A stretch of 64,000 bases of DNA from Certhia americana (Eukaryota; Chordata; Aves; Passeriformes; Certhiidae). Numbering within the stretch: position 1 is the stretch's first letter; the number at the start of each line of letters is the position of its first letter. Shown here piece by piece: positions 26,001 through 38,604 of the stretch. The translations under genes were made by a program, and so were the position numbers. The notes beneath the pieces were generated by a model. It did not search any database. It had not been told where the DNA came from and saw nothing but the letters and a program-made list of their open reading frames with translations. The DNA lies in NCBI GenBank assembly GCA_018697195.1, contig JAGMWU010000042.1, forward strand, positions 62,001-126,000. The letters run 5' to 3'.

Positions 26001-29000
26001 TCTACACAAGTAGATGATGTGATGAAAACTTCATGCCCTGCTTTTCGTGAATATCCTTCTGAGGGGTTGAAAATTTTACCCAATATCTTGGATCCATCTT
26101 TTTCCATCCATGAGAGGGAACACAGTAGCAGCACTTTAATTAGGTTCTTCAGTTTTTCAGCAAGAAAAGGAAATAATGTGAAAGCCATTTCAAATGCTTG
26201 ATGCTTTTTTGATGCTTCTTATAGCAGCTGTTGAAGTTGAAGAATATGGAAAAATTAATAACGACCAACATCTTCCCTCTAATATATATATAAATGCAAT
26301 TGACATTAACAGTAACAACCTTTACAGATAGATTTAATTTTGTTGCATAAATGAAGCACATTAGGTGGAACTGGAAACTTCAGCAAGTTAAGAGATTGAG
26401 ATGTATGTAGGGTTACAAGTTATTGTGCTGCTGGACATGATTAAAAACAGTACAAAGGTGTCTAGAATGGAGAGAATTAGTTGATTGCTATTCTAATAAT
26501 TCAGCTAGTTCAATATGCAGATGGCACACACTAAATCATACAATTCAGTCTTTTCTGAGTAGAGTCCAGTGATAAGCATGACTAAAATTTTCAATGGCAT
26601 TCAGAACTTAATGGGAGATGAATATGCAGTTATTCTTCAGACCATTTCAAAATCTCAGTCTTGATACTTACTGCTTATTGATCACAAACTGTAACACATC
26701 TGAATTCATTACAATATTTGGTTAAATTAAATATTTGTTAACAGAATTGTATGAAAAAAATAAAAGCAAAAAAAGACCAAAAGGAGAAGAAAATAAAATG
26801 TCTGGTAAGGAGCTCTTATCACCACACTTTATACACTGATTTTCAATGGCTGCTGATCATGACTTATTTCTAAAAATGGGACAATAGAAAGGAGCGCATA
26901 AAGGAGTGTGCCCCTGTAAGTGTGCTTCACATGGGATGCCTGAGACCTCATGAGACCAAGGAGCTGTGTCTTTTACATATGGAGGGCTCGCTTCCCTTGA
27001 AATGATAGCCTTGCTCCTGACCACAGGAATAGTTCAGGCAATGCAAATTTCTGGATATGACCTTTCTTGAAGCAGCAACTTGAATAACCTCTGTGAAAGC
27101 ATGTCAGAGGTGAAAGGGGAGGCAGTTTTCCTGTCTGACTAACATCCAGCTGCAATGCAGAACCAAGACACTGATACTGATGCTCAAACACCTGAAGCAC
27201 CCTTTGGCAAAGGAGAATGAGACCAGATCCTTATAACACTGTACTGCTGTTGGTACTGGTCTTTAACTGGGCCTATCTGAATGTACATCTGGAGGAAAAT
27301 GATCTATATTACTCAAGAAATAAATTTCAAGGCCAATTCAGTGCTGAGCTTCCAATGTTTTGTTGTTACAGTTCAATAAAACCACTTTGCGTTACATTCA
27401 TTTCTGTATAAAATAAAGTGAATGTCACATTTTTTGTCACATCATTTTTATTTAACAGGGTTTTTTTCTTTATCCATTAGTTAAAAAAGTTATAGCGAGG
27501 CAAATCATTTATCAAAATGAAAAATGCTTTACTCCTTGAGCAAGGAAAGGAAGTCTAAATAGAATGTCCCTGCTCTTAAATTAATGGAACCATCTTAAAT
27601 TTAATATTTTCTCCTAAGTAGTTATGTAAGCACTCCAAGATCATTAATGAAGAATCACAATTTACAGTTGAAGGGCAAAACTGCTAAAAAAGAATTTGAA
27701 AACCTTGTCATCGAGTGATATAGTCTAGGCAAATGAATGTAAGGATCATTGATCTCTAATATCATAATTAAATGTACAAAACACATGACAAAGAGAAAGG
27801 ACAACAAAGTTTATTGAAACTTGAATTCAAGATGAAGATACAGAACTAATCAAATAGATGTACTATGGGAGGTTCAGGTTTATAAACAAGAAGCACTTTC
27901 ATTTTGTCAAAAAGAATTTTTAAAATCTTTTTTGTTTTCTCACTCTTACAATTTTCACTAAGAGTAATGGTTAATAGTAAATAATAATAGTGACAATTCA
28001 TATGTGTGCAACATTCCCAAAATATGCCTCGTGAGTTCTGATGAACTGGTGAAGGTGGTTCTGGTTCTTCTGAGCTGATGTTGTAATAGTTTACATTTCT
28101 GTCCCTGCATTTCAATTGTCCTTTGAAAACCCAGCTCCCTCTTTGCCATCTAGACACTAACAAACACATTTTTAGCTTTCTTCCTAAATAATCCATCAGA
28201 AGAGATTTACCCAGACTTTATTAAATAATGCAATAATTGATTTTTAATGTACAAAATGTCTATTGCAACAAAAGAAAGTTCACAGAGATCAGATGGAATA
28301 CATCCCAGAGTGCTAATGAAACTTGCAGAAATAGTGTTGGAGTCATTTGCTATTATTCTTCAGAACCAATGGAGAAAAGCCAAGCTCCCAGAGCTGGAAA
28401 ACTACAAACCATATTACCTGTTTTGAAGAGAAAAACATAAAAAAACCCAGACAACCTACTACAGGAATTACAGAAGAGTGACTTCAAATTTGAATTGCCA
28501 AGTCAGCTAGCAAAGCAGTCAGTCTGCAACCTGCTACAAAGGCATTTTGAAACATGGTGATGAGCAACAGAAATAAGAATTGACAAAGACAAAATATGTC
28601 TATGATATAAATATTATAGGGTCCTTTGTGCTATTCTTATCACTCAACAATTTAAGACACTTTCATATGTAGCAACAAGTACAATAACCACTTTTATCAA
28701 ATTTCAGGAGCAATAATCTTCCAGTCTAGTTCTTCATTTCTCCCCACTACTTGCACAGAAAACCTATATCTGTCAATGTCCCTTTATACCCTTCAAATAT
28801 TTTCATTAAACCAGTTTGCCTTTGTCCAGGTAAAATTGCATTCTGAGTATACCAAAAGACTCACAACATATAATAGAAGATGGATCATAGATCCATCACA
28901 CTCAGATGTGGAAAGTGGAATTTGGAATACTCCCATGTAGGGATTAGTTCTTCAACAGCAACAAAAAACAGTTTAAGAACTAACTCTAAGGTTTTGATTT

Positions 29001-29262
29001 GCCATGTTTTAGGAAGGTCATGTTGCAAGAAGCTTCTCCTGCTGAAAATACAAAAATAAAAATAGATTCTTCTTTCATGCCATGGGACATGGGAACTAGA
29101 AAACAGAAAACACAGAGGTACCTAGAACAACCAGATTTATCAGGAAACACACACAAAATTTTTTCCTTGTTCAATTTAATCCTAATTACTTGGATAAATA
29201 ATGAGTTTGTCTCTTCAAGAATATGTCATGAAGTTCCAGAAAATAAATAATTTAATACATTT
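23069..29262. other. unique AT-rich non-coding DNA
   Basis: No gene or confident repeat is recognised. A pyrimidine stretch at 25479-25520 (T10, CC, T12, then a C/T-rich run) is followed by a weak acceptor-like CTCAG and a donor-like GTAAGT at 25578, but nothing shows that this is an exon. The longest open frame is 116 codons (27846-28196, minus), without motif. Confidence 0.5.
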
Positions 29263-29302
29263 TATATATATATATTTGGTTGGTTGTTTTTTTGTTTGTT
29301 TA
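29263..29302. repeat. (TA)n followed by T/G-rich tract
   Basis: A (TA)n run at 29263-29275 passes directly into TTGGTTGGTTG and (TTTG)-like units. It resembles the tracts at 5641 and, in reverse, 22970 and 42304. Confidence 0.85.
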
Positions 29303-31789
29303 AAAAGCTTAAACTCCCTTAATTTTTGAATACCCCTCCTTTACATGAACATATATGGAATTCTATCATATATCAGGCAAACTATTTTAGTTTTGCTTCT
29401 TCAGTACTGATTGCCCATTTTCTGGCAGAGCGTATATTCCTGTATTCCCCACACTGACGTTCTTTATTAACGTACTGTATGGAGTGGAGACTGTGATACT
29501 AAATCTTGCCTGGATCATACATATGGTGGAAAAGCTCACATGGGAGCAACCTTTTTCAGACTGATGGAAAGAAAAAAATATTATTCTTCTTCAAAGAAAG
29601 TGGGGCAGATAATTCCAGGCATGAACAATATCATAAACCAGAAAGAACACAGAAACCTAGTAAGGCCATTAAAAAGTACAAATTTAACCAGGGAGAATTT
29701 TGCTGCTGCTAACTCAACATCTTTCACCCCATTCCACCAGCAGTGAGTGAGCGTCCTCTTTCAAGAACTAGAGCATTTACTCTGTATTTCTATAAAATAT
29801 AAATGTTTTCTACTATTGGAATTAGGTCTATATCATCTGACCATAAAAGTCATAGCAGAATGTTTTATTCACATTACTTCTTACTGCTATTCAGAAATAT
29901 TTTAGTTACTATAATTCTATTTTAAGACTTCTGTTAGCCATCCTGTATTCAATGGGAATATATAAAGAATTGCAGAGATATGTATGTTTAATAATAATAA
30001 TAATAATAATGAAAAATGTTTAATATAATAAAAAATAGCCAGCTAGAATGATTAGAGCTGATGAGAAAGACCAATAGTACAGAACCCACAAGAATGCATG
30101 CTTGATTTGCTTACCATTAGTGCCACATCTGTTTTGAAAACTACACAGTCCTGTATTGAAAAAAAATAATTAACCATTATTGCTTTCTTTTTAAAATTTT
30201 ATAATTATTCTCATCCTAGATTATTTTTTTCTTAAAATGTTACAGCCTTGCTATTAGAAAGCCCCAGTACTCTTCCAAAATTTTTTCTGAACTGGTTCCA
30301 ATCACATACAAGGTATTGTCTTTTTTCCCCAATGCTTGCACTTATTCTATGTGCTATTTGGTTCAGAGGCAGGAAAGCAACTCACACCACATGCCACTTT
30401 GCATTTAATTTGTAAATAGAGGAAAAATATTGAATAAGAACGATATATTAAAAGGAAATATAAGCAGGAATGTAAAAGTGATCCAAGCTAATTCAAAAAA
30501 TATGCAAGAAAAACAAATGCAGGTTAGACTGAAATCTCAAAAGTGACAGTTCTAGAAGGTGTTACCCAGGATTTTATTTTGCCCCCTCTGTTTCTTTTCT
30601 CACAGTTTTTCAAGTCAAAATGTAAGTAATCTGTAGAACCAAACAGATTCTTCAGCCCATTTTAAATTACTTTTAAATGCTCATCTATGGTGCAAAACCA
30701 GGGCCTGTCAAAGATTTTGCTTCAAAATGAAGCAGCACAGGAGAACTACTAGCCCTTTCTCATCTACTGTGCAAACAAGCAGGAGAAATAACACTAAAAT
30801 GACCCTGAATCCCACGTATTCGTCCCTTCTGTAAGTAGAAATACATTCAGAGGATGAAAGACTCCCAAAATCCTGACAGAATTGGAACAGAAATCTAAGG
30901 AAATTCATAGAATTTTCCAACTTCAGTCCAGAACTCCATCTATGAAGATAAAGCAAAAGCATAGGTAAGAGAGAAAAGGCAGGGAACACAGATTTCACTA
31001 AAAAGGTGAAATTTTTTTTTCCTTGCAAAAATTACTCTTTAAATCTTGAATTATGATTAAAGTTTGGATTACAGGTGAAATGGAATGTGCAACTAAAATA
31101 CATTTTCATATTTCATAGAATGAGATAGTTGGAGCAGATATATAATACTCCTCTAAATGGATTGTGCTCCTGAAACTCTGGTAGAATAAACTTGGCATTT
31201 ATTTTCATCAACATGGCAGACTTGTCTCATTAACGAGATTCATATTTGTTTTCCAGAAGATTTCAATCGTAAGTATTTGGTAGCCAACTCTGAAAAAAGA
31301 AAAAGTGTATTAATCACTCCCCTAATATAGACATATGAGTGCCTGGGGTGCAATAAAGCTTGTATTCCCTCTGGTTTACGAAAACTCTATTAATAACAGG
31401 TGACAGAGCTGTAAGTTAGATGCATGCATTTTCCCAAACAACTGTCAACCAAAACTTTGTAGAATCCTACATATAGAACTGTGTTCTCATGTCGATTCTT
31501 GGGTTCCAATCCAAGCGCTGTTCAAGCATCAGAACTCCTTTTGCATGTGCATTATGATGCAGTTCTTAATTTCACAGTCCTGTCTCCTTCAGTGCACCCA
31601 ACTGATGGTGTTCACTTCGTGAGGAGTTATTCAGGGCATTTTTTTTCTCCTTTTTCAATGTTATCCTAAGACTTGATTATCATACAGTACTCGTGCTCTG
31701 AGCAGAAGACAGAATTAGCAATTTCCTACTTCTTCATGGGACTCATCATGAGAGTATTAGATGTTCAGAGACATTAAAAAATTTACCTT
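29303..31789. other. unique AT-rich non-coding DNA
   Basis: No gene is recognised. It contains a (TAA)n microsatellite at 29988-30010, a T/A-rich block at 30160-30240 and short open frames of up to 106 codons without motif. Confidence 0.55.
29988..30010. repeat. (TAA)n microsatellite
   Basis: About seven uninterrupted AAT/TAA units. Confidence 0.92.
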
Positions 31790-31875
31790 TGTGACAGCCT
31801 CTGGGAGGAATAGGTTTTATTACTGCCATTTTACTGCTGAGGAGCTAAGGCACTGAGGATCAGATTTTTCACAGT
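31790..31875 (-). mobile_element. ancient MIR-like SINE remnant
   Basis: On the plus strand CTCTGGGAGGAATAGG, TTTTATTACTGCCATTTTAC, TGCTGAGGAGCTAAGGCACT and GAGG follow in order. They match the reverse complement of the MIR core (CCCTATGAGGTAGG, ATTATTATCCCCATTTTAC, AGATGAGGAAACTGAGGCAC). This is the clearest of the MIR-like copies in the window, yet still much diverged. The element is non-autonomous and long dead. A related amniote CORE-SINE is the main alternative. Confidence 0.62.
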
Positions 31876-34283
31876 TAAATAAGTACTCAAAAATGCATGA
31901 AGGAGCCTAATACTTTTCCCAAAAGTGCTAAAACACTTCATTGACAGCACAAGGGTGCTTTTGTAGTTTCTTCCATGAGACTATGCCCATCACTAGCCAT
32001 GCAAATAAGTACATTTTAAAATCTGACCAAAAAGAGATTAAGGACGAGGGCATCAGTGCATTGTGGGTTCCAGCTCTCTGACATCTCAGATCTCATCTTC
32101 AGTGTTTGGAATTCTACTCAGATTTTGTATGCTTGAAACACAAGCTTCAAGCTGCAGCAGAAATCTAAATATCTGTTGTAACTCTGAATCCTCAGCATTT
32201 CTGCATATCAGTCAACATGATCCCAAGTCAGGCATCCAAAAATACTGAATACCTCTGCAAACACTTTTACATAAATGAACTCTCAGCAAAAAGAAACTCT
32301 GTGGAGCTGCTGTGGGCAATTTTTGAGTACTCTAACTGAGTAACCATTCTCTCCCTGCAATTCTCATCATCATTTGCTGCATACCTTCCAGCTTCTGCAG
32401 CAAAATGGAGGATTCCTGGCTGCAATCTCTTTCACTTCAAACTCTGAATCTCTTGTACTGTATGGGGCAGCAATTTCCCACAAAGATACACATGATTGTG
32501 CAACTGAAGGCCATTACTTTATGTTTATACATAGAGGCCAATTTGCATTTGTAGTGCAGCTGATGTGCAAAATACAGATCTCTTGCCTTTGCAACTGCAA
32601 CAGGGTTCTTTTAATGCTTTGCAGACTTATTGTTGGAGAGTTTTTTGTAGCATTTCAATTAGAAAGAACATACAAACAAAAGTGCCCTCATAATTTAATG
32701 CACTGTCATTCTGGAGTTTTTGGCAGGCAGCAAGTCATTTGCTGCCCCACATAGATGTAGGTGTCCTTGATCATAATTTCCATGGTCAGAAGGCAGAATT
32801 CAGGTTCTTGCCTTTCTGGTAGAAGTGGTCAAACCCAGCTTCACAATTCCAGAGTCTTCAGAAGAAAGCTGTGACTTCAAGGCACTTAATTTCTTCTATG
32901 AATATCAAGTAGATTCTGTTCTGTAGTTTGATAGCCTTTTCTTAAGATAATCAACTTTTCATTTATTTATTTATTATTTTCCTTGACATATATTAGTTAT
33001 CCTGATATAAAGTTGTATTTGTAGTAGTGATACCAAGTCAATAGATACAGCTCTGCATGTGGAATCCAATCCAAAATCCAAGATCTGCAGCAGTTTCTTA
33101 ATTTATTTTTTGTCTCCTCTTGTATAAATGAGCTGAAATAGTCCATCATATAAACTCTTATATTACGCTAGAGATGTACTGGTTTTTACAATTACATAAG
33201 TGGTAATTATGAAGTGTTATTTCCACTAGCTGTTGCAATTATTGCATCAAACTAAGATTTATCATATAATAAGACCTCAAAACTTGAAGGACACATGAGG
33301 ACATTTTTGTTCCTTTAAAAGTAATTGCTTATCACATCAATTGCACTGAAATAGATGTACAGAAAAAATAATAACTGAGGAGTCAAAACTGAAATCTGTA
33401 GAGACTTCTGAATGCTCTAATAAATTTGCAGTGCAGTGGAAGGATACTTCAATTGTTGGCTAACACAGAAACAGGGAGTAATCATAAGCATATCTCCATC
33501 AACACTGAAATATGTGTAAGGACAATAAAACTATATATATATTCTTTTGTTCAACATCTTTGATGGAGAACTATCATTTAGAAATAGTACATAATAGCTC
33601 TATAATGTATAATATATAATTATGTAAATAATTAGTATAATCTTGAGATGAGATGAGTGCTATTAGTGGCAGTGGATACTTTGAACCTTGCACATTTAGT
33701 CAAAAAGACCAATGACATCCAATCAAAGTTCCTTAAAATGAATTGCAACAAACAATGGCAGCACAGCTGCTATTAGAATTATAATTGAGTTTAGGAGGGA
33801 AACAGCAGCTGAATGCAAGGCAGATAATTAAGGAGCAAGCTTTTGTTAACACTATCAGTAGGGTCATGATTCTGCAGATTGTGAACTTATTATGGCTGAA
33901 CAAACTGGTCTCTTTTTACAACAGAGGTATATTTCAGCTTTTTAAGCCAATAAAGAGTATTCTGGCTACTAGAAAACTGATGACTTATTTATTTAAAGCT
34001 ATCCATTTAGAGAATAAGCATTTACAGAATCTAAGATTACCATGGAAACATTCTTAAACGCCGAGGATTATGGGAACAATTGGTTATACAATTGGATGGG
34101 TAAATAGCAAGCCTCTAAGTATGACAAAGACTGTAGCTACAGAATTGCATTAAGTAATTTCTCTCTTTCAGGCTAATATACATTTTGTATTAACCCAGCT
34201 CTGAAAGAGAAGCATTTTACCTTCCATGGGGAAACAGTGAAAAGAAAATCTCTTTGGTATGCAGAAAAAAAGTACTCTGGGTT

Positions 34284-34337
34284 GTCTTGGGTTCCTAACA
34301 TCTAACCCAAGCGTTAGGGAACTGCCAAACCCAAGAC
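34284..34337. repeat. inverted repeat, bulged hairpin
   Basis: GTCTTGGGTT at 34284-34293 pairs with AACCCAAGAC at 34328-34337 (10 perfect pairs). Inside it, TTCCTAAC (34292-34299) can pair with GTTAGGGAA (34313-34321) with one bulged G. The origin is unknown. It could be a decayed transposon end, a structured RNA or a chance palindrome. Confidence 0.75.
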
Positions 34338-34439
34338 TGGGAATTAGAAAAGCGATCTAGAACTTGTGTTTCCTATTGTATGTTGACTAATGTTGGAACA
34401 AAGGTAGAAAAGACAAACAGACAAGAATCATGAATGGAT

Positions 34440-34467
34440 CCAAAGCCACTCCAAGTTTGTGGCTTGG
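34440..34467. repeat. short inverted repeat
   Basis: CCAAAGCCAC at 34440-34449 pairs with GTGGCTTGG at 34459-34467. The stem has nine pairs with one bulged A, and the loop is nine bases. Confidence 0.8.
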
Positions 34468-36242
34468 AGCCACAGTCAGGCAAAGCAAGAAGCTTGACTA
34501 CTCATAACCATGAGTCAGGGTTCAAGAAATGGAAAGAAGAACATTAAAATCTCAGCAACAACATTACATGCTGCAAGCAGCACCACTGTTATAATATCTT
34601 TTTTTTTTTTTTAATAACCCATACTCTTTAAGCAAACTGAAGGGTATGAAGATATACCAAAGATGCTTTCATCACCATTGTACCTGTAACCCCTGTAACT
34701 TGCGTAGCACAGACTCAAGATCTTTGGTTTAGGACAATCTTGTTGACAACCAGAGGTCATTTCACTGCCAAATCTGAATTTGTTGGGCACAAATGAGTAA
34801 TCCTACTTCAGAATTTCACTGACCTCAATGTGTAAATAAAGCAAGTAGAATGTGTCTGACTGGCAGCAAGCCATTACCGTGCTGAGTGCAATAAAAACAC
34901 TAATATGTCAAAGGGACTTTAAAAATATGCCTTGGTATTCCAACCTGCTGAAAATTCTATTTTTGACCCTGCAAACCCCTGAAATAATATAACAAAAACT
35001 TTTAAAAAACATTTCAACATTGCTAAACACTTGCACTGTAGTAAAGTCATTTGCAGGTTTTGTGTTCCTGTTTCTGAACATTCTGAGGTCTCATTTCACC
35101 TGACTGTGGAGAAGGTAAGCAAAAGCTTGTGCAGATTTGAAACTATTTTTATCTCTGTTTCTCTAGGAAATCCATTCCCAGCATCAATATGTAAAAGCTT
35201 AATTTGGTCATTATTACAATGGAATTCAAATGTGCTTCAGTGAGATGTAAGAATGGGAACATTTCTGTCCAGTTCCTTATAGGGGAATCAGGAAAAGAAC
35301 AGGTACCAGCCAGGAATACAAAAAAAAAACCTTTCTGCTTATATGCACAGCATGTTGTGAGCTCTGCTTGCAGATTAGTCTCAGATGTCAGCAGAAATCT
35401 GAAGCACCTGTCAGATTTTATAAAAATTACTATTGATAACTTACTAAAGCTTTACTCTCTTCCTATTTGCAGTGGGAGTAAAGGCATGGATGTTTATCTA
35501 GAACAGACAGAGCCAAATTGAGGTGAAAAAAACTAGCAGGTTTTCTAACGCATGTTATAATGGTGACCAGTCAAGCCAACATCTCCCAAGAGTAGAATCT
35601 GAGTATATCCTGACTTTTACTCTATTTGCAAAGGAAATTTCAAAGGAATATTTGGCTGTTATCCCTTATGCCCTCAATGTTCATCGCAGATTTGGTACCC
35701 TGCAGAATAAAGACTGACTTAAAGAGGCCAACAAAAAGTTTCAAGATTGCTACGGATAAGAACCATCTTCCTGAAAGGATTCTAAAACCGAAATGAACCT
35801 GGAATCCTGGAATTTCCTGTCATAGGTAAGTTCTGGAACACTCTTGAAATGGATAGTTTTACCAATTTTTCTTTTTAAAACTGCTATATATTACAGATTA
35901 AAAGACTCCTGAATTCGAAATTTTAGAAATTCCCTATCTAGGAAGCATAGAGAATTGTGGAAATAACCAATAGGCTAATTATGCCTTAAGTTTTAGCTTT
36001 TATATTTTTCTGTACTGCATTGGTATGTGACTCTGAACTTCATATAGAGATTTAGCAAGTTCTCCTCACAGTTTAGTCAGACAAAACAATCCTTCTCCAG
36101 CACAAGAATCAAGGACAAAGTTGCAGCTTCAGGCCCAAAAAGTATAAACAGCGAGTTGAGGAGAGCAAACTGGGAGGATGGGACATCATAACATGAAGCT
36201 CTAATTGGACATTTAACCCAAATATGTAAATGGCCCAAAACT

Positions 36243-36249
36243 TATAAAA
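36243..36249 (+). promoter_or_regulatory. TATA box of the solo LTR
   Basis: TATAAAA sits in CTTATAAAAGTGTG, a sequence shared exactly with the second LTR at 52811. In retroviral LTRs this box lies about 25-30 bases upstream of the transcription start. Activity is not shown. Confidence 0.7.
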
Positions 36250-36339
36250 GTGTGGAGACTCGTGACACACCATCCATCTTGGGTGGAGCTATGGCCAGGT
36301 TCTTGTACAGCCCAAGGTGTGTCCTTTGAAGGCCTTTTA

Positions 36340-36345
36340 AATAAA
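36340..36345 (+). terminator. polyadenylation signal of the solo LTR
   Basis: AATAAA lies 97 bases after the start of the TATA box, in CCTTTTAAATAAATATC. The related LTR at 52548 has AATTAA at the matching place and has lost the canonical signal. Confidence 0.7.
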
Positions 36346-36406
36346 TATCTACTTTATTCCTTTAGCACTGTCTAGCCTCTGTTCCAGGTAGCCTCTCAAG
36401 GCATCA

Positions 36407-38309
36407 CTAACATTTATTTTCTGAACACTTCAGAGAGTCAGTGTGATTGAGAAGTGAATGAGGTAATGGTATATAAAATACAAAGTTAAGGTTTTTCTAA
36501 AGGCTGTTAATAAATATATTTTTAGCACCTTCTTACTGGAAAATCTGGGAGTTTTCCTCAACGTGGTAAGATTTCATTAAGGCAACAGCACAGGGGACCT
36601 GTCCCTGTAAAGCAAGGCCTGTTTTCCTAGTCAACCTCTCTGATAATCATTTCACAGTTTGCCACTTCAAAGACTTGGAGCCCAACAGAAAATCAACATT
36701 ATCTCCTTTTGGCAAGAATTTTTTTCTGCTAAGTTAAAATTAAAGACTGTTTCTATGATTGTATATGTTGCTGTGATCACCAGGGAAGACAATGATGTAG
36801 AGCAGAGAACAATCTGGAGCTGCACCATTTTCCAACTTTATTAGACATCACTCTAATGCAAGGCATACTTGAACATTTAAACACACAAAGCCCTCTAAAA
36901 GAAATATGCTGCTCACCAACAAATTAAATCTGCAACTTTTGAACATCTTTAGAATTTCTTTTCACTCCAACTGGATATGTTTTTTCAATTCTTCAATTAT
37001 AATAATGATTTCAAATATTTTGTACAAGTTTCACTTTTGGTGTGTCTACCAGAAGCGATAAACTGCTCAAACCAAACCCTCGTCATTCCTGTCACAATTT
37101 CCTAGTATCACCTCCAAAATTCTCCCACTGAAATACCTTCTATTTTTTATATGATAGCCTGATTTAAAGTGCAAATGTTTCCTGTTTACACTGAGTACAG
37201 TTGTGATAATGGAAATTCAACATTTCAATAAGAAAAAGAGTTTCAAAACAATAAACAGGAGCGCTTTTTTCCCCTATGCAAAAGAGAAAAATAATCAGCC
37301 TTTCTAGCTAAATAAGCTTGTAAAACTTAATCTGATATAGTAGAAGCACGTACAGTAGCTAACGAAGACAAAAATGTCTGGAAACAGAATCAGCATATTG
37401 TTAGGTTCTACCTAACAGCTCAGTGCCTTCCACAGCTGGGCTGATGTCCCATCAAAGGGCAGGTGAATGTCACTTGTGACACCTTTTTTTCCTAATTCTT
37501 CTCTTCAATCAAGAATGTAGGTTAAGGTCTCTCACTCTTGAAGGGCCTTTAATTCAATAGAAAAGCAAGTTAGAGTAGTGGAAAATTCTGGAGATTTAGT
37601 CCTCTTCCTCTCTTTGGTTTTCCACCTTCTCTGAGGAGCCATGATTGAAAGTTCTTTCATATTGTGAAGAACTTAAATCTGGAGGGCACCATGTTCTTTC
37701 TTGCACAGCTGCAATGGATGTCCTGCTGGAAATGCATTATCTATTGGCACCCCAACAGCAGCATTTCACCTGAATAGATATCAGTGAGAAGAGAATTTGG
37801 TCTACATGATTCTCATTACCATGAATACATGATTTCTAATAATGCAGGAGGAATAAAACCCAAGCCTGATTTCCTTTGCTGGGGAAATAAAATCAGATTT
37901 TCTAGTAAGCAGCAAAGCTCTGCTGCAAAATACCTGACATATGACTAAACATGGAAACCTTCCTAATGCAATGTGACAGGATGATTTCTCAGCTGAAACC
38001 CGTTTACTCCTCCCTTTACTCCTGAACAGCAGTTAACACTATTGAACTGAACAACAGGTCATATCTGCAATTTTCTTTTTATTGATGAGAGCTTTCTCTC
38101 CATAGTGATGTAATTGCTACTCCACACAGTGGTTAGGAGCAAAGTGTGGAACTGAAACATCCCTAATCATTGTGCCACGCTGCCACCAAGCCCTCAATGG
38201 ATGCAGAGGGCTGCAGAGCACATTCCAAGGAGAGCAACTTTTGTGTGGGAGGCTTGTAGAACACTCAGACCGACTGGAGTGATGAGATATAGTACAGTAA
38301 TATTTGTCA
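36407..38309. other. unique non-coding DNA
   Basis: I recognise no gene or repeat in this stretch. Open frames are at most about 61 codons. Confidence 0.5.
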
Positions 38310-38410
38310 CTTACAGATTGCTTTATTATTTTAAAACACCATATGAATATTAATCAAGTAACCTCCTTAGTATCCCATGAGGTGGGGTAACACCTACTGT
38401 TATCAATATT
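38310..38410 (-). mobile_element. ancient MIR/L2-like remnant
   Basis: The plus strand reads TTACAGATTGCTTTATTATT, then AACCTCCTTAGTATCCCATG, AGGTGGGGTAACACCTACTG and TTATCAATATT. This follows the reverse complement of the shared 3' part of MIR/L2-type elements (CTTTACAAATATTATCTCAT, AATCCTCACAACAACCCTAT, GAGGTAGGTACTATTATTAT). It is strongly diverged and its limits are approximate. It is separated by about 120 bases from another old repeat at 38529. Confidence 0.5.
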
Positions 38411-38528
38411 GTGTTGGGTTATGTGATCTATAAATCCACATATAATACATGATTTAATAAGATTTACTGAAGACCTTGAATTCTATTCAGACTTTCATTC
38501 TACCTTCAGCTGTATGGAACTTAAGCCC

Positions 38529-38604
38529 AGAAACTCAAAGATATTTAGGTATGCAACTTCCATTGATAGCAGTGCAGGTGAGGCAGATAACCTCTGAGAA
38601 TCTG
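38529..38604. mobile_element. ancient palindromic MITE-like repeat
   Basis: The sequence CAGAAACTCAAAGATATTTA, GGTATGCAACTTCCATTGAT, then CAGTGCAGGTGAGGCAGATA and ACCTCTGAGAATCTGA follows, over nearly its whole length, an imperfect palindrome known from crocodilian and turtle genomes (CTCAAAGGTATTTAGG, CACCTAACTCCCATTGA, its mirror, and CCTTTGAGGATCTG). Such self-complementary short elements are probably non-autonomous DNA transposons. I do not assign a library name. The copy is decayed but its two arms are still visible. Confidence 0.6.

Larger units (their letters stand above)
31876..35978. other. unique non-coding DNA with hairpins
   Basis: No gene is recognised. A 126-codon open frame on plus (32374-32754) has no recognisable motif and is probably chance. 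AT-rich sequence lies at 33590-33640. Two inverted repeats at 34284-34337 and 34440-34467 are noted separately. Confidence 0.5.
35979..36406 (+). mobile_element. solo LTR of an endogenous retrovirus
   Basis: This is a complete-looking LTR of about 428 bp. Its 5' end TTATGCCTT (expected TGATGCCTT) mirrors the 3' end AAGGCATCA. The flanks carry CTAA at 35975-35978 and again at 36407-36410, consistent with a short target-site duplication. A U3 TATA box (TATAAAA) is at 36243-36249 and an AATAAA signal at 36340-36345, so the R region is short. No primer-binding site or gag-pol sequence follows, so this is a solo LTR left by recombination between two LTRs. A second relative is at 52548-52985. The group is probably ERVL-like, by the short target duplication and overall plan, but this is an inference. 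Confidence 0.85.

Noticed and set aside
31117..31190. Possible CR1 tail (CATAGAATGAGATAGTTGG)
   Set aside because: The octamer-like start is not followed by the CR1 3' UTR pattern.
32374..32754. 126-codon open frame, plus strand
   Set aside because: No motif, and rich in cysteine and phenylalanine as expected from T-rich DNA.
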